NCBI GenBank assembly: GCA_030041455.1
Contig: JASHNV010000019.1
Location: 1 to 51,034 of the forward strand
DNA: 51,034 nucleotides
Direction of reading: 5' to 3'
DNA from: Spirochaetia bacterium
Lineage (GTDB): Bacteria; Spirochaetota; Spirochaetia; DAHUYW01
The translations under genes were made by a program, and so were the position numbers. Numbering within the stretch: the stretch's first letter is position 1; every line of letters starts with the position of its first letter. The notes beneath the pieces are model-generated. The model did no database searches. It was given only the letters and a program-made list of their open reading frames with translations, and had not been told where the DNA came from. This document shows, piece by piece, positions 33,302-42,039 of the stretch.

Positions 33302-35605
33302 CTAGTCCCTCGTCGGCTCCACGGCCCTGCGCTTCTCGGCCGCGAAACCTCCCCATTTCGAGAAGAGGATCGAGCCGGCGACCACGACAACCGACAGCAC
33401 GAGCGTGGTGATCGAGCCGATTCCCATGCGGCCGGAGGAGCGGAGCTCGCTCAGGGCAAGGAACGGTGCGGCGAGGAGCGATACGATGTTGATCACCTTG
33501 ATCATCGAGTTCAGCGCCGGGCCGGCGGTGTCCTTCAGGGGGTCCCCGACGGTGTCGCCCACCACGGAGTTCTTGTGGGGCTCGGAGCCTTTGCCGCCGT
33601 AGTAGCCGTCTTCTATGGTCTTCTTCGCGTTGTCCCAGGCGCCTCCGGAGGTCGCCATGAAGACCGCGAGCATCTGACCGGAGAGGATGACTCCCACCTG
33701 GAAGCCGCCGAGCGCCTCGACGCCGAGCGCGATGCCGACCGCGATCGGGACGAGGATCGAGATGAGCGCGAGGGAGATGAGCTCCCGCTGCGCCGCCGCG
33801 GTGCAGATGCCGACCGCCTGCCGGTAGTCGGGCTGGATCTTCCCTTCCATGAGCCCCGGCAGGTGGAACTGGCGACGGACCTCCTCGACGATGAGTCCGG
33901 CCGCGCGGGCGACCGCGTCGATGAGGAGGCCCGAGAAGAGCCAGGGAATCGCGCCGCCGAGCAGCAAGCCGACGAAGATCTGCGGAATGTCGATGCGGAT
34001 GCCGGTCTCGATCATGGACTTGATCTCGGTCACGCCTTGGCTTATCTGAACGGCGCTTACGCTCGTGAGGAAGGAGCCAAACAGCGACACCGCGGCGATC
34101 ACCGCCGATCCGATCGCGACGCCCTTCGTGATCGCCTTCGTGGTGTTGCCGACGGAGTCGAGGTCCGCGAGGCGCTGCCGTCCGTCGGGGTCGACGTCGT
34201 TGCCGGACATCTCGGCTATGCCGTTCGCGTTGTCCGAGATCGGCCCGAAGGAGTCCATCGCGACGTTGTTGCCGGTCAGCGTGAGCATGCCGATTCCGGT
34301 CATCGCGATCCCGTAGAGGACGTACTGGATCGGCTGGCCCCAATAGATGAAGACCGCCGCCATGATCGCGAGGCAGATGACGCCGATCTGCCAGACCGCG
34401 GTCTCGAAGCCGACCGAGAGGCCCCTGAGGATCATGGTGGCCGAGCTCTGCTTCGCGCTTGCGGCGATGGACTTCACGGGCTTGTAGCGGGTGTCGGTGA
34501 AGTACTTCGTGAGCTCGTCGAGCACGATCGCGAGAATGATGCCGCTTGCGACCGACAGGAAGGAGCGGAACTCGTGCATGTAGAAGAGCGAGACGAGGAA
34601 GAACGCCGCGACGCACAGGACCGCCGAGGAGTAGAAGCCTCGGTTGATCGCGTTCATCGCGTTCTTCTGACGGTTTCCGCTCCCCACGATGTAGGTGCCG
34701 ACGATCGAGGAGAAGACCCCGATGCCCCGCACGATGAGGGGGAAGATGATCCACTTGATATCGCCGGTGATCGTGACGAGGCTCACGCCCAAGATCAGAC
34801 CGGAGACGATGGTCACCTCGTAGGACTGGAAGATGTCCGCCGCCATGCCGGCGCAGTCGCCGACGTTGTCGCCGACGAGGTCGGCCACGACCGCGGCGTT
34901 CCGGGGATCGTCTTCCGGGACGCCGTGCTCGACCTTGCCGACGAGGTCGGCGCCGATGTCGGCCGCCTTCGTGAAGATGCCGCCGCCGACTCGCATGAAG
35001 AGGGCGATCAACGTTCCGCCGAGCCCGAATCCGAGGAGCACGTCGGGAGAGGCGAGGCCGAAGTAGATGAAGAGGATCGTGCCGCCGAACAGGCCGAGGC
35101 CGTCGGTCAGCATTCCCGTGATGGTCCCGGAGCGGTAGGCGGTCTTCAGCGCCTCGCCGAAGCTCCGGCGGGAGGCGGAGGCGACTCGAACGTTTCCCTG
35201 CACCGCCATCCGCATGCCGAGCTGCCCGACGAGGAGGGAGAAGAGCGAGCCCATGACGAACGCGATCGCGCGCCCGAATCCCACGATGAGCTGGATCGAC
35301 CCGCTGTCGTACCCCTTGAAGCGCTCGAGCGCCTGCTGGGTCGGGGGTATGAGGTAGACCGAGAAGAAGAGGACGATCGTGAGAATGACCACGACCGGGG
35401 CGATCGTCCTCAGCTGCTTGCGGAGGTAGGCGTCGGCGCCGACGCGAATCGCGCCCCAGACTTCCTGCATGCGGGGGGTGCCCTTGTCCTGCTTCACGAC
35501 CTGCCCGCGCAGGAAAAGCGCGTAGAGAAGGCCGAGAATCGCGATGCCGAGAACGATCCAGATCGCCGCGAATTCAAAGGGTTGGGCATTCGTTAATTGC
35601 CACAT
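33302..35605 (-). CDS. hppA: Membrane-bound proton-translocating pyrophosphatase, K+-independent type
   Basis: 767 residues, about 16 membrane helices. The catalytic loop 'GADLVGKVEHGVPEDDPRN' and 'ADLVGDNVGDCAGMAAD' bind Mg-pyrophosphate. The second acidic set is 'GNNVAMDSFGPISDNANGIAEMSG' in parts, and the third 'GAWDNAKKTIEDG' and 'GDTVGDPLKDTAGPALN'. In 'GNTTKAITKG' the first variable position is Lys and the later one Thr, the combination reported for K+-independent H+-pumping enzymes (K+-dependent ones have Ala and Gly). It pumps ions on hydrolysing PPi and so conserves energy from biosynthesis. CAGGAGG lies seven bases before the ATG. Confidence 0.96.
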   Translation of the reverse strand: MWQLTNAQPFEFAAIWIVLGIAILGLLYALFLRGQVVKQDKGTPRMQEVWGAIRVGADAYLRKQLRTIAPVVVILTIVLFFSVYLIPPTQQALERFKGYDSGSIQLIVGFGRAIAFVMGSLFSLLVGQLGMRMAVQGNVRVASASRRSFGEALKTAYRSGTITGMLTDGLGLFGGTILFIYFGLASPDVLLGFGLGGTLIALFMRVGGGIFTKAADIGADLVGKVEHGVPEDDPRNAAVVADLVGDNVGDCAGMAADIFQSYEVTIVSGLILGVSLVTITGDIKWIIFPLIVRGIGVFSSIVGTYIVGSGNRQKNAMNAINRGFYSSAVLCVAAFFLVSLFYMHEFRSFLSVASGIILAIVLDELTKYFTDTRYKPVKSIAASAKQSSATMILRGLSVGFETAVWQIGVICLAIMAAVFIYWGQPIQYVLYGIAMTGIGMLTLTGNNVAMDSFGPISDNANGIAEMSGNDVDPDGRQRLADLDSVGNTTKAITKGVAIGSAVIAAVSLFGSFLTSVSAVQISQGVTEIKSMIETGIRIDIPQIFVGLLLGGAIPWLFSGLLIDAVARAAGLIVEEVRRQFHLPGLMEGKIQPDYRQAVGICTAAAQRELISLALISILVPIAVGIALGVEALGGFQVGVILSGQMLAVFMATSGGAWDNAKKTIEDGYYGGKGSEPHKNSVVGDTVGDPLKDTAGPALNSMIKVINIVSLLAAPFLALSELRSSGRMGIGSITTLVLSVVVVAGSILFSKWGGFAAEKRRAVEPTRD

Positions 35606-35735
35606 AACTTCGCCTCCTGACTCAAACGGTAAGCACGCCGGCGATTTTACAAATAGGGAAGGGAGGAAGGGAGCGTCCGAACTATCCCCGACACTAAGCT
35701 ACCTAAAAAAGGGGGGTTTGACAACCGAGGCGCCG

Positions 35736-36437
35736 CTATTCGGCGAGCGACAGCGCGAGCTCGACCATGCGGTCGAAGCCGGTCTCCCGTTCCTTGGACG
35801 TCGTCTCCTCGTGGGTCACGAGGCTGTCGCTCACGGTGAGGAGCGCGAGCGCCTCGACCCCGTGTCGCGCGGCGAGGGTGTAGAGCGCGGAAGTCTCCAT
35901 CTCCACGGCGAGCGTCCCGTAGGAGGCCCAAAGCCGCCAGCTCTCCGGATCGGCCTGGTAGAAGCTGTCGGTCGAGAGGACGCCTCCCGCGTGATAGGCG
36001 AGACCGAGCCGGTCGGCCCGCTCGAGCGCCGCGCGCAGGAGCCGGGCGCTCGCGATCGGCGCGAAGTCGCCCTCGGCGAAGCGGACGCGGTTCATCCGAG
36101 AGTCGGTCGAGGCGCCCACCGCGATCACGACGTCGCGCACCTTCACCTCGGGCTGCAGCGCGCCGCAGCTTCCGATCCGGATCAGGCTCTTCGCGCCGTA
36201 CTCCCGCATGAGCTCGGTGGCGTAGATGGCCATGGAAGGCTGCCCCATGCCCGTTCCCTGGACCGAGAGACGGCGCCCCTTCCAGAAGCCGGTGAATCCG
36301 AGCATGCCGCGGACCTCGTTGTAGCAGACCGCCCGATCGAGGAAGCGCTCCGCGACGAACTTCGCCCGCAGCGGATCGCCCGGAAGGAGAACGGTTTCGG
36401 CGACGGCGCCCTCGGGCGCTCCGATGTGCGTGCTCAT
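35736..36437 (-). CDS. deoD: Nucleoside phosphorylase (DeoD-type purine/uridine family)
   Basis: 233 residues starting '[30 protein letters not shown]' in parts. The phosphate site is 'LPGDPLRAK'. '[20 protein letters not shown]' in parts, '[13 protein letters not shown]' (nucleoside-binding Glu-Met-Glu) and '[19 protein letters not shown]' in parts are DeoD-like, with the Asp in 'TVSDS' that marks purine specificity. It converts purine (deoxy)nucleosides and phosphate to base and (deoxy)ribose-1-phosphate, the other feed for DeoB. The start at 36437 comes from family alignment; no ribosome site is visible. A promoter ends 10 nt before it, so the mRNA may be almost leaderless. Confidence 0.88.
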   Translation of the reverse strand: MSTHIGAPEGAVAETVLLPGDPLRAKFVAERFLDRAVCYNEVRGMLGFTGFWKGRRLSVQGTGMGQPSMAIYATELMREYGAKSLIRIGSCGALQPEVKVRDVVIAVGASTDSRMNRVRFAEGDFAPIASARLLRAALERADRLGLAYHAGGVLSTDSFYQADPESWRLWASYGTLAVEMETSALYTLAARHGVEALALLTVSDSLVTHEETTSKERETGFDRMVELALSLAE

Positions 36438-36447
36438 GTCGGGAAGG

Positions 36448-36476
36448 ATCATACCAGGAGACGCCCGCGCGGGCAA
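36448..36476 (-). promoter_or_regulatory. Promoter of the nucleoside phosphorylase gene
   Basis: Minus strand TTGCCC (36471-36476), 17 bp, TATGAT (36448-36453). The -10 ends ten bases before the ATG at 36437, predicting a leader of only a few bases. Confidence 0.5.
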
Positions 36477-36482
36477 GCGCGC

Positions 36483-36512
36483 TTGCACCAAGCGCCGGGA
36501 GCGTGGTATGAG
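36483..36512 (+). promoter_or_regulatory. Divergent promoter of the DUF212 gene
   Basis: TTGCAC (36483-36488), 18 bp, TATGAG (36507-36512). Its -35 is only six bases from the -35 of the opposite promoter. ATG 36518 follows almost at once. Confidence 0.4.
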
Positions 36513-36517
36513 TTCGT

Positions 36518-36976
36518 ATGAAGCTCCCGATCGCGCTCATCGCCGCGGTCGTCACCCAGACGCTCTGCCAACTCTTCAAAGTGGCGCTCTACTCGATTCG
36601 CGACCGGCGCGTGAGCTTCAAGTACTTCCTCTCTTCAGGCGGCATGCCGAGCTCGCATTCCGCGTTCGTGACCGCGCTCTGCGTCGCGCTCGCCATTCAC
36701 AACGGCATCGCCTCGGACGCCTTCGCCGTCGCGGCGGTGTTCGGCTTCATCGTCATCCACGACGCCTACCGCCTGCGCGGAACCGTCGAGAAGCAATCGA
36801 AGGCGCTCAACCTCCTCGCCGAGTCGAGACCCCCCGAGGCGCGGCCGAAGATCGAGCAGCTTCCCGAGATGATCGGGCACACGCTCCCGGAGATAGCGGC
36901 GGGGCTCGGCGCCGGCGGGCTCCTCGGGGGAGCCTTCGCGCTCCTCCTGCAGCGCCTCGTCCCGGGCGTCGCCTGA
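36518..36976 (+). CDS. DUF212 (divergent PAP2) membrane protein
   Basis: 152 residues. It begins '[22 protein letters not shown]' in parts, then the signature '[16 protein letters not shown]', '[13 protein letters not shown]' and '[19 protein letters not shown]' in parts. The family is related to PAP2 phosphatases (the SGGMPSSH motif) and has four hydrophobic segments. The catalytic role is unproven. It is divergent from the nucleoside phosphorylase and ends 14 bp from the convergent hypothetical gene. Confidence 0.88.
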   Translation: MKLPIALIAAVVTQTLCQLFKVALYSIRDRRVSFKYFLSSGGMPSSHSAFVTALCVALAIHNGIASDAFAVAAVFGFIVIHDAYRLRGTVEKQSKALNLLAESRPPEARPKIEQLPEMIGHTLPEIAAGLGAGGLLGGAFALLLQRLVPGVA

Positions 36977-36990
36977 CCGGCCAGGCTCCC

Positions 36991-37701
36991 TTAGAACACC
37001 GCGTAGGGGACGAGGCGCTCGATCCGAAACCTGACCGTGACCGTGGTGAGGTACTTGCCCGCGCTCATGATGGTGCTCGGAGCGCCGCGGAGCACCGCTT
37101 CGCCCCTGACCTCCCTCGGCTTGTTGTAGACGCGCGAGCGTAGGTAGCCCCGGATCGCCTCCTTGATGGCGTCGCGGTAGGAAGCGAGCTTCTCGGAGAA
37201 ACCGCGGTAAAAGCTCCCGGAGCCGGTGGCGCTCCAGTCGGGATAGACCTCGCTGTCCCATCCCTGCACCCACGACTCCTGAAAGGGCGCGAGGGTGTAC
37301 ACGATGCGGGCGATGAGGCGGCCGTCCTCGACGCGGGTGTCGAGTACCCTCAAGCGGGGATCCGACCACGGGATCTCGGCGACCGGCTTGAGCGTGAACA
37401 CCTCGCCGACGCCGCGCGCGGCGTCGGGGGGCGTGTAGTCGAAATCGAATCCGTAGATCATCCCGGAGAAGGCGAACCGCGCCTCGCTGAGGATCTGTCG
37501 AACCGCCGCCTCCTTCGACAGCGGATAGACCGTCCCGGGCACCTGAACCATCGGATTGAGCTCGCACCAGAACTGCGCGACGAAATAGCCGCCGCTCAAA
37601 TCCTGAGCGCCGAGCGCCGCGGCGGAGAGGAACAGGCAGGCGAGAAGCGAAGCCCGGGCGGGCAAGACCGGGCGTCCCCTATCGTCTCTGGAAGCGGTCA
37701 C
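36991..37701 (-). CDS. Exported protein of unknown function
   Basis: 236 residues. A signal peptide ends near 'ALGAQD' (residues ~16-33). The mature part has no motif I recognise; it is rich in aromatic residues ('YFVAQFWCELNPMVQVPG', 'GFDFDYTPPDAARG') and has a basic end. It is predicted periplasmic or outer-membrane-associated. Its first 23 bases overlap the end of the rhomboid gene, so the two are co-transcribed. Confidence 0.65.
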   Translation of the reverse strand: MTASRDDRGRPVLPARASLLACLFLSAAALGAQDLSGGYFVAQFWCELNPMVQVPGTVYPLSKEAAVRQILSEARFAFSGMIYGFDFDYTPPDAARGVGEVFTLKPVAEIPWSDPRLRVLDTRVEDGRLIARIVYTLAPFQESWVQGWDSEVYPDWSATGSGSFYRGFSEKLASYRDAIKEAIRGYLRSRVYNKPREVRGEAVLRGAPSTIMSAGKYLTTVTVRFRIERLVPYAVF

Positions 37702-38329
37702 CGATCATCGACCGGATGGGATGCTCGCCGAGCCGGGCGACGAGGTAGAGGTAGGCGACGCCGAAACCGGCGAGGTGCGTGAGGTGGGCCGCGCCGCCGT
37801 TGAAGCTGAAGATCTCGGAGAAGAGCTCGATCAGAACGTAGACGAGGACCAGCGTGGGAGCCCGGAAGGGAATGAGCCCGAGGAGGTAGATTCTCGCCTC
37901 CGGAAAGAAGGAGGCGTAGGCGAGAAGGACCCCGAAGATCGCGCCCGAGGCCCCGAGGAGGACGACGTCGTAGGTCCCGGTGAGCACGTACATGACGAAG
38001 GAGAAAATCCCCGCGCCGAGCCCGGTGACGAGGTAGAAGATCACGAACTCGGTGCTTCCCATGCGCCGCTCGACCTGGAAGCCGAAGAAGAAGAGACCGA
38101 GCATGTTGAACAGGATGTGGGTGATCGCCGGCGCGTGGACGAACATGTACGTGAAGAGCTGCCAGTAGGCGCCGTCGCCGACGACCGCCGCCGGGCTCAG
38201 CGCAAGCAGGAAGCGGGTGTCGGGCGCGAGGTAATTGACGAGGTAGACGAGGACGTTGAGCCCGATGATCGCCATCGTCGCGTTGTAATAGCGATAGGTG
38301 AGCGGCCGCCTCAGGAGCGAGCTTGCCAT
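37679..38329 (-). CDS. Rhomboid-family intramembrane serine protease
   Basis: 216 residues from ATG 38329, chosen because 'MASSLLRRPLTYRYYNA' fits the usual cytoplasmic leader; ATG 38347 is an alternative. Six or so membrane helices are present. The catalytic Ser lies in 'LLGASGAIFGVLLAYA', the His in 'AHLTHLAGFGVAYLY', and 'THILFNMLGLFFFG' is the conserved HxxxN region. It cleaves membrane proteins within the lipid bilayer; its substrate is unknown. It overlaps the following exported-protein gene. Confidence 0.9.
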   Translation of the reverse strand: MASSLLRRPLTYRYYNATMAIIGLNVLVYLVNYLAPDTRFLLALSPAAVVGDGAYWQLFTYMFVHAPAITHILFNMLGLFFFGFQVERRMGSTEFVIFYLVTGLGAGIFSFVMYVLTGTYDVVLLGASGAIFGVLLAYASFFPEARIYLLGLIPFRAPTLVLVYVLIELFSEIFSFNGGAAHLTHLAGFGVAYLYLVARLGEHPIRSMIGDRFQRR

Positions 38330-38389
38330 GGAGGCACAGTACGCCATCGGGGACCGAAAATCAATACGAGTCCGGCGGCTCGAGGCGGA

Positions 38390-39439
38390 CTACGCGAGGA
38401 GCCCGCCGAAGAGCCCGAGAAGAAGGGAGCGCGCCTCCGACTCGGCGAAGCGGAGCTTGATCGCGTCGGTCGCCTCGGCGAGCATGCGCTCGGCGGTCTC
38501 CCGCGCGCCGTCGATGCTTCCGGAGCCCCGGAGAAGCTCGATCGCGCGCTCGACCGAGGGGGAGTCGACGCCCTCCGCCCGGGCGCTTTCGAAGCACGCG
38601 ATGAGCCTGGAGGCGCCCTCCGCGCCTCCCTCGAGATGGATGATCACCGGGAGGCTCTTCTTGCCCTCGACGATGTCGTCGCCGCGCTTTTTCCCCGGAT
38701 TGCCGGAGGTGAGGTTCCGCACGTCGTCGAGGATCTGGAAGGCGACCCCCATCCGCTCGCAGAGCTCCCCGAGCCCCGTCGCGATCTCCGGCGTCCCGCC
38801 GCCCGCGACGACGCCGATGCGCGCGGCGAGGCGTACGAGCGAGCCCGTCTTGAGCCGGCACATCGCGAGGTACTCCGAGCGCGACGGCCGGTAGAGGTGG
38901 TCGCGGTGCCACTGGATGTCGAGCCCCTGGCCGAAATGGAGCCTCCGCATGTCCTCGCCGTAGTAGCGGTGGAAGGTCGCCTTCTCTTCGGCGGAGAAGG
39001 GCGATCGGTCGATGAGGAGGGCGGGAAGAAAGTAGAGGAGGCTCCCGGAGTTGATCGCGGTGTCCTCCCCGTGGCGGACGTGCACGGACGGCCCGCCCCT
39101 GCGCCAGTCCGCCTTGTCCTCGATATCGTCGACGATCAGGGAGCCGTTGTGCGCGAGCTCCACGAGAGGCGCAAGCGGCAGCGCCCGCTCCCCGCCGCCG
39201 ACGAGCTCGCAGCTCAGGAGCATCACCATCGGCCGCCAGCGCTTTCCCCCGCGCTCGATGAGCTCTCGCGCCGGGTCGAGGATCCTCTGCCATGCCTCAA
39301 GCGGGACCCGGGCGGCCTCCTCGCCGAGGCCGCCCGGGCCGAGCGCCCGCTCGATCCATGCCGCGTCGAGGCGGCTCGGAAGGGCGGTCTTCAGCTCCTC
39401 TTCAATTTTTTCCCTGCGCGAAGTAGAGTGGGGCTTCAT
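38390..39439 (-). CDS. Polyprenyl diphosphate synthase with altered second Asp motif
   Basis: 349 residues from ATG 39439 (TTG 39448 possible). The prenyltransferase helix bundle has 'RGGKRWRPMVMLLS', first Asp motif 'IVDDIEDKADWRRG', 'GLDIQWHRD', 'KTGSLVRLAARIG' and second motif 'QILDDVRNLTSG'. The last Asp of the second DDxxD is Asn here. It condenses isopentenyl diphosphate with allylic diphosphates to make precursors of quinones or lipid carriers. Product length is not predictable. It is divergent from rlmE with a 46-bp gap. Confidence 0.88.
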   Translation of the reverse strand: MKPHSTSRREKIEEELKTALPSRLDAAWIERALGPGGLGEEAARVPLEAWQRILDPARELIERGGKRWRPMVMLLSCELVGGGERALPLAPLVELAHNGSLIVDDIEDKADWRRGGPSVHVRHGEDTAINSGSLLYFLPALLIDRSPFSAEEKATFHRYYGEDMRRLHFGQGLDIQWHRDHLYRPSRSEYLAMCRLKTGSLVRLAARIGVVAGGGTPEIATGLGELCERMGVAFQILDDVRNLTSGNPGKKRGDDIVEGKKSLPVIIHLEGGAEGASRLIACFESARAEGVDSPSVERAIELLRGSGSIDGARETAERMLAEATDAIKLRFAESEARSLLLGLFGGLLA

Positions 39440-39485
39440 TCTCCACAAGAATCCACGGCCGGCGAGGCTTGGTCAAGAGAAGCGG

Positions 39486-40094
39486 GTGAACGACGACTAT
39501 TCAAGGGGGCCGGACCACTACGCCGAGCGGGCGAGAAAAGAAGGCTACCCCGCCCGATCGGTCTACAAGCTCATGGAGATGGACGAGAGGCTCGGGCTCC
39601 TGCGGCCCGGCATGCGCGTCCTCGACGTCGGCGCCTCGCCGGGGAGCTGGAGCATGTACGCGCTGAAGCGCGTCCGGCCATCGGGCTCGGTTCTCGCCCT
39701 CGACCTGAAGCCGATGTCCCTCGCGAGTCCCGGCTTCCGCTTCCTCCAGGCGGACGTCCGCGATTTCGGCACGAGGGAGCTCCTTTCCGCCGAGCCCGGC
39801 TTCGATCTCGTCATGAGCGACGCGGCTCCCGACACCACCGGGAGCCGCGCCGTCGACACGGGTCGCTCGGCGACGCTCGCGCGCGCCGTCATCGAGGTCG
39901 CGCGCGCCCTCCTCGGCCGGGGGGGAAGCCTCGTCGTCAAGCTCTTTCAAGGCGGCGATGAACGGGATATCCTGTCCGAGGTACGGGGTTTGTTCGATTC
40001 GACGAAGAGCTTCCGGCCAAAGGCGACGAGGAAGTCCTCGTTCGAGATCTACTGCGTCGGAATCGGCTTTCGCGGTCCGAAGAGGGACGATTAG
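39486..40094 (+). CDS. rlmE: 23S rRNA 2'-O-methyltransferase (FtsJ/RlmE)
   Basis: 202 residues from GTG 39486. It methylates the 2'-O of the U2552-equivalent in 23S rRNA using SAM. The K-D-K-E tetrad is complete: Lys28 ('RSVYKLMEMD'), Asp112 ('LVMSDAAPD'), Lys152 ('LVVKLFQGGD') and Glu187 ('SSFEIYCVG'). The SAM loop is 'LDVGASPGSWSMYAL'. The length and start match the family; a longer frame upstream runs through the divergent gene and is discarded. The lipoprotein gene follows nine bases later. Confidence 0.94.
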   Translation: MNDDYSRGPDHYAERARKEGYPARSVYKLMEMDERLGLLRPGMRVLDVGASPGSWSMYALKRVRPSGSVLALDLKPMSLASPGFRFLQADVRDFGTRELLSAEPGFDLVMSDAAPDTTGSRAVDTGRSATLARAVIEVARALLGRGGSLVVKLFQGGDERDILSEVRGLFDSTKSFRPKATRKSSFEIYCVGIGFRGPKRDD

Positions 40095-40103
40095 ATTACG
40101 AGC

Positions 40104-40928
40104 ATGAGCCTGAAGACCGAAATCGAATCCGGGATGCCCGGGGTGCGCGAGGCCCGGACAGGCGGCCGATGGAGGGTGTCCGGGATCGCCGCGACGCTTC
40201 CCGCGGTGGGCCTGCTCCTCGCCTCCTGCGCCTCGCTGCCCTTCCAATCGGGCGCGCTCAGGATCTCGGGCTTCTCGGCGTCCCTCGGCGGCCCGGCGCC
40301 CGCGGGAAAGGCAGGGGTCCCGGCGGGATCCTCGGGCGGAGGGTCTCACCCGGAGGCGTTCGCTTCGCGGAACCTCACGCCGACCCAGGAAAAGCTTCTT
40401 GAGGGCGCGAGGTACTTCGAAGGCAAAAGCTCCCTGAGCTACAAGGGCCGCTCCTTTACGTACGACTGCTCGGGCACCATCCTCGCGATCTATTACTACG
40501 CCGGCATCGATCTCCAGAAGCGGTTCGGCCGCTACTCAGGAAGCGGCGTCGCGCGGATCTACGCGATCATGCGCGCCGACGGCCTCCTCTACTCGACCTC
40601 CTACCCGGAAGTCGGCGACATCATCTTCTGGGACAACACCTACGACGCGAACGGCAACGGGAAGTGGGACGACGAGCTGACCCACGCCGGGATGGTCGTG
40701 GACGTGACCCCCGACGGCGAGATCACCTTCATTCACGAGAACTACGCGGAGGGCATCGTTCTCGGGAAGATGAACTTGTTCTACCCCGCCGTGGCGACCC
40801 GCGAGGAGGCGGGCGCCCTCGTCGTCGTGAACTCCCCGATGCGAATGCGCGGCCAGCCTCCGGGACCCGGAATATGGGCAGGCCAGCTCTTCAAGGTCTT
40901 CGGCAAGGGCTACGACGTGCCGGACTGA
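40104..40928 (+). CDS. NlpC/P60-like lipoprotein peptidase with an EF-hand-like loop
   Basis: 274 residues. A lipoprotein signal with a long N-terminal part ends 'LLLASC' (Cys42). A Gly/Ala/Ser-rich linker follows to about residue 90. The catalytic domain has Cys122 in 'YDCSGTILAIYYY' and His194 in 'LTHAGMVVDV', consistent with NlpC/P60- or CHAP-type Cys peptidases that cut peptidoglycan stems. Between them, 'DANGNGKWDDE' (residues 181-191) resembles a calcium-binding loop. It is predicted to be membrane-tethered in the periplasm. It follows rlmE by nine bases. Confidence 0.72.
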   Translation: MSLKTEIESGMPGVREARTGGRWRVSGIAATLPAVGLLLASCASLPFQSGALRISGFSASLGGPAPAGKAGVPAGSSGGGSHPEAFASRNLTPTQEKLLEGARYFEGKSSLSYKGRSFTYDCSGTILAIYYYAGIDLQKRFGRYSGSGVARIYAIMRADGLLYSTSYPEVGDIIFWDNTYDANGNGKWDDELTHAGMVVDVTPDGEITFIHENYAEGIVLGKMNLFYPAVATREEAGALVVVNSPMRMRGQPPGPGIWAGQLFKVFGKGYDVPD

Positions 40929-40944
40929 TCGCTCCGCGTGGCGC

Positions 40945-42030
40945 CTATCCGGCCTCGGAGCGCTCGACGGCGGTGAGCGCCGCCCGCATGAAGCCGACCG
41001 CGTAGGCCATCCCCGCGTGCCACGGCGCACCGCACTCGACGAGCGGCGTGTGGTCGGGGATGAGAACGCCCCCGAACTCGTTCGCGTGGAGGATCTTGAG
41101 AATCCTGAGCATGTCGATGTCGCCCTCGTCGATGAACACCTCGTGGTAGCGCGGCATGCGCCCCCGGATGTTGCGGAAGTGGACGTAGGCGAGCCGCTTC
41201 TCGCGGCTGTAGCGCTCCGTCGCTTCGTAGACGTCCCCTTCGCTCATCTCGGCGATCGTCCCGAGACAGAACTCAAGCGCGTTCGCCGGGCTCGGCCTGA
41301 GATCGATGAGCCGCTGGTAGAGCTCGGGCTTGTAGACGAGGCGCGGCATGCTCCGGACTTCGCTCGCGGGCGGATCGTCGGGATGCGCGGCGAGCGTGAC
41401 CCCGGACTCCTCGGCGACCGGAACGAGCTCGGCGAGGAACGAGTCGAGGCGCTGCCAGAGCTCCTCGTGGGTCACCGGCGGCTGACGCCCCCGCGGCGCC
41501 TTCGTGTCGTAGACCATGTTCCAAACCATGCCGAGGGGGAGCGGCGTCTGGTCGACCCCGTCGACCGCCACCGATTCCGCGCCGCCTCGAGCGAAGGGCC
41601 CGCTGATGCGGCCGGCCACTCCCGCGAGACTGAAGTTGTACCCCATGATCGGGATGCCGGCCTTGCCGAGAGCGCGGATGATCTGCTTGAGGCCCTCCAT
41701 CTGCTTGCGCTTTCGGGGTCCGTCCAGCAGGACGTCGTACCAAAACGCGGGATCGAAGTTCTCGATCGCCTCGAGAGCGAGCCCCTCCTTCTCGATGTCC
41801 CGCCGCAGCGCGACGAGCTCTTCGACCGTCCAGAGCGCGTCGGGGTCGCCCGCCACGCCCCAGCCGCCTGAGGTGCTGCCGACCGGCTGGTTGTCGATCG
41901 AGCCGCCGCCGTCGGGCTGGCGGTAGTAGTCGACGAGGTGGGCGACGACGTGGCTGCAGCCGATTTGCCGGGCGAAGCGGTAGGTCGCCTGGTTGAGCAT
42001 GTGGCGGTAGAGTCCGATTCCGAGCTTCAT
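40945..42030 (-). CDS. uxuA: Mannonate dehydratase
   Basis: 361 residues, the usual UxuA length. It dehydrates D-mannonate to 2-keto-3-deoxygluconate in hexuronate breakdown. It is a xylose-isomerase-like TIM barrel with 'GIPIMGYNFSLAGVAG', 'LAAHPDDPPASEVRSMPRLVY' in parts, 'LEFCLGTIAEMSEGDVYE' and 'YVHFRNIRG' carrying the metal-binding His, Cys and Asp/Glu. The final 'VLIPDHTPLVECGAPWHAGMAYAVG' in parts is also characteristic. It is nine bases downstream of the SDR gene, forming a two-gene operon. Confidence 0.93.
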   Translation of the reverse strand: MKLGIGLYRHMLNQATYRFARQIGCSHVVAHLVDYYRQPDGGGSIDNQPVGSTSGGWGVAGDPDALWTVEELVALRRDIEKEGLALEAIENFDPAFWYDVLLDGPRKRKQMEGLKQIIRALGKAGIPIMGYNFSLAGVAGRISGPFARGGAESVAVDGVDQTPLPLGMVWNMVYDTKAPRGRQPPVTHEELWQRLDSFLAELVPVAEESGVTLAAHPDDPPASEVRSMPRLVYKPELYQRLIDLRPSPANALEFCLGTIAEMSEGDVYEATERYSREKRLAYVHFRNIRGRMPRYHEVFIDEGDIDMLRILKILHANEFGGVLIPDHTPLVECGAPWHAGMAYAVGFMRAALTAVERSEAG

Positions 42031-42039
42031 GGCTCCTCC

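Noticed and set aside
33575-35596. 673-codon open frame opposite hppA
   Set aside because: Composition is Asp/Glu/Arg-rich low-complexity typical of the complement of a high-GC membrane-protein gene; no family similarity.
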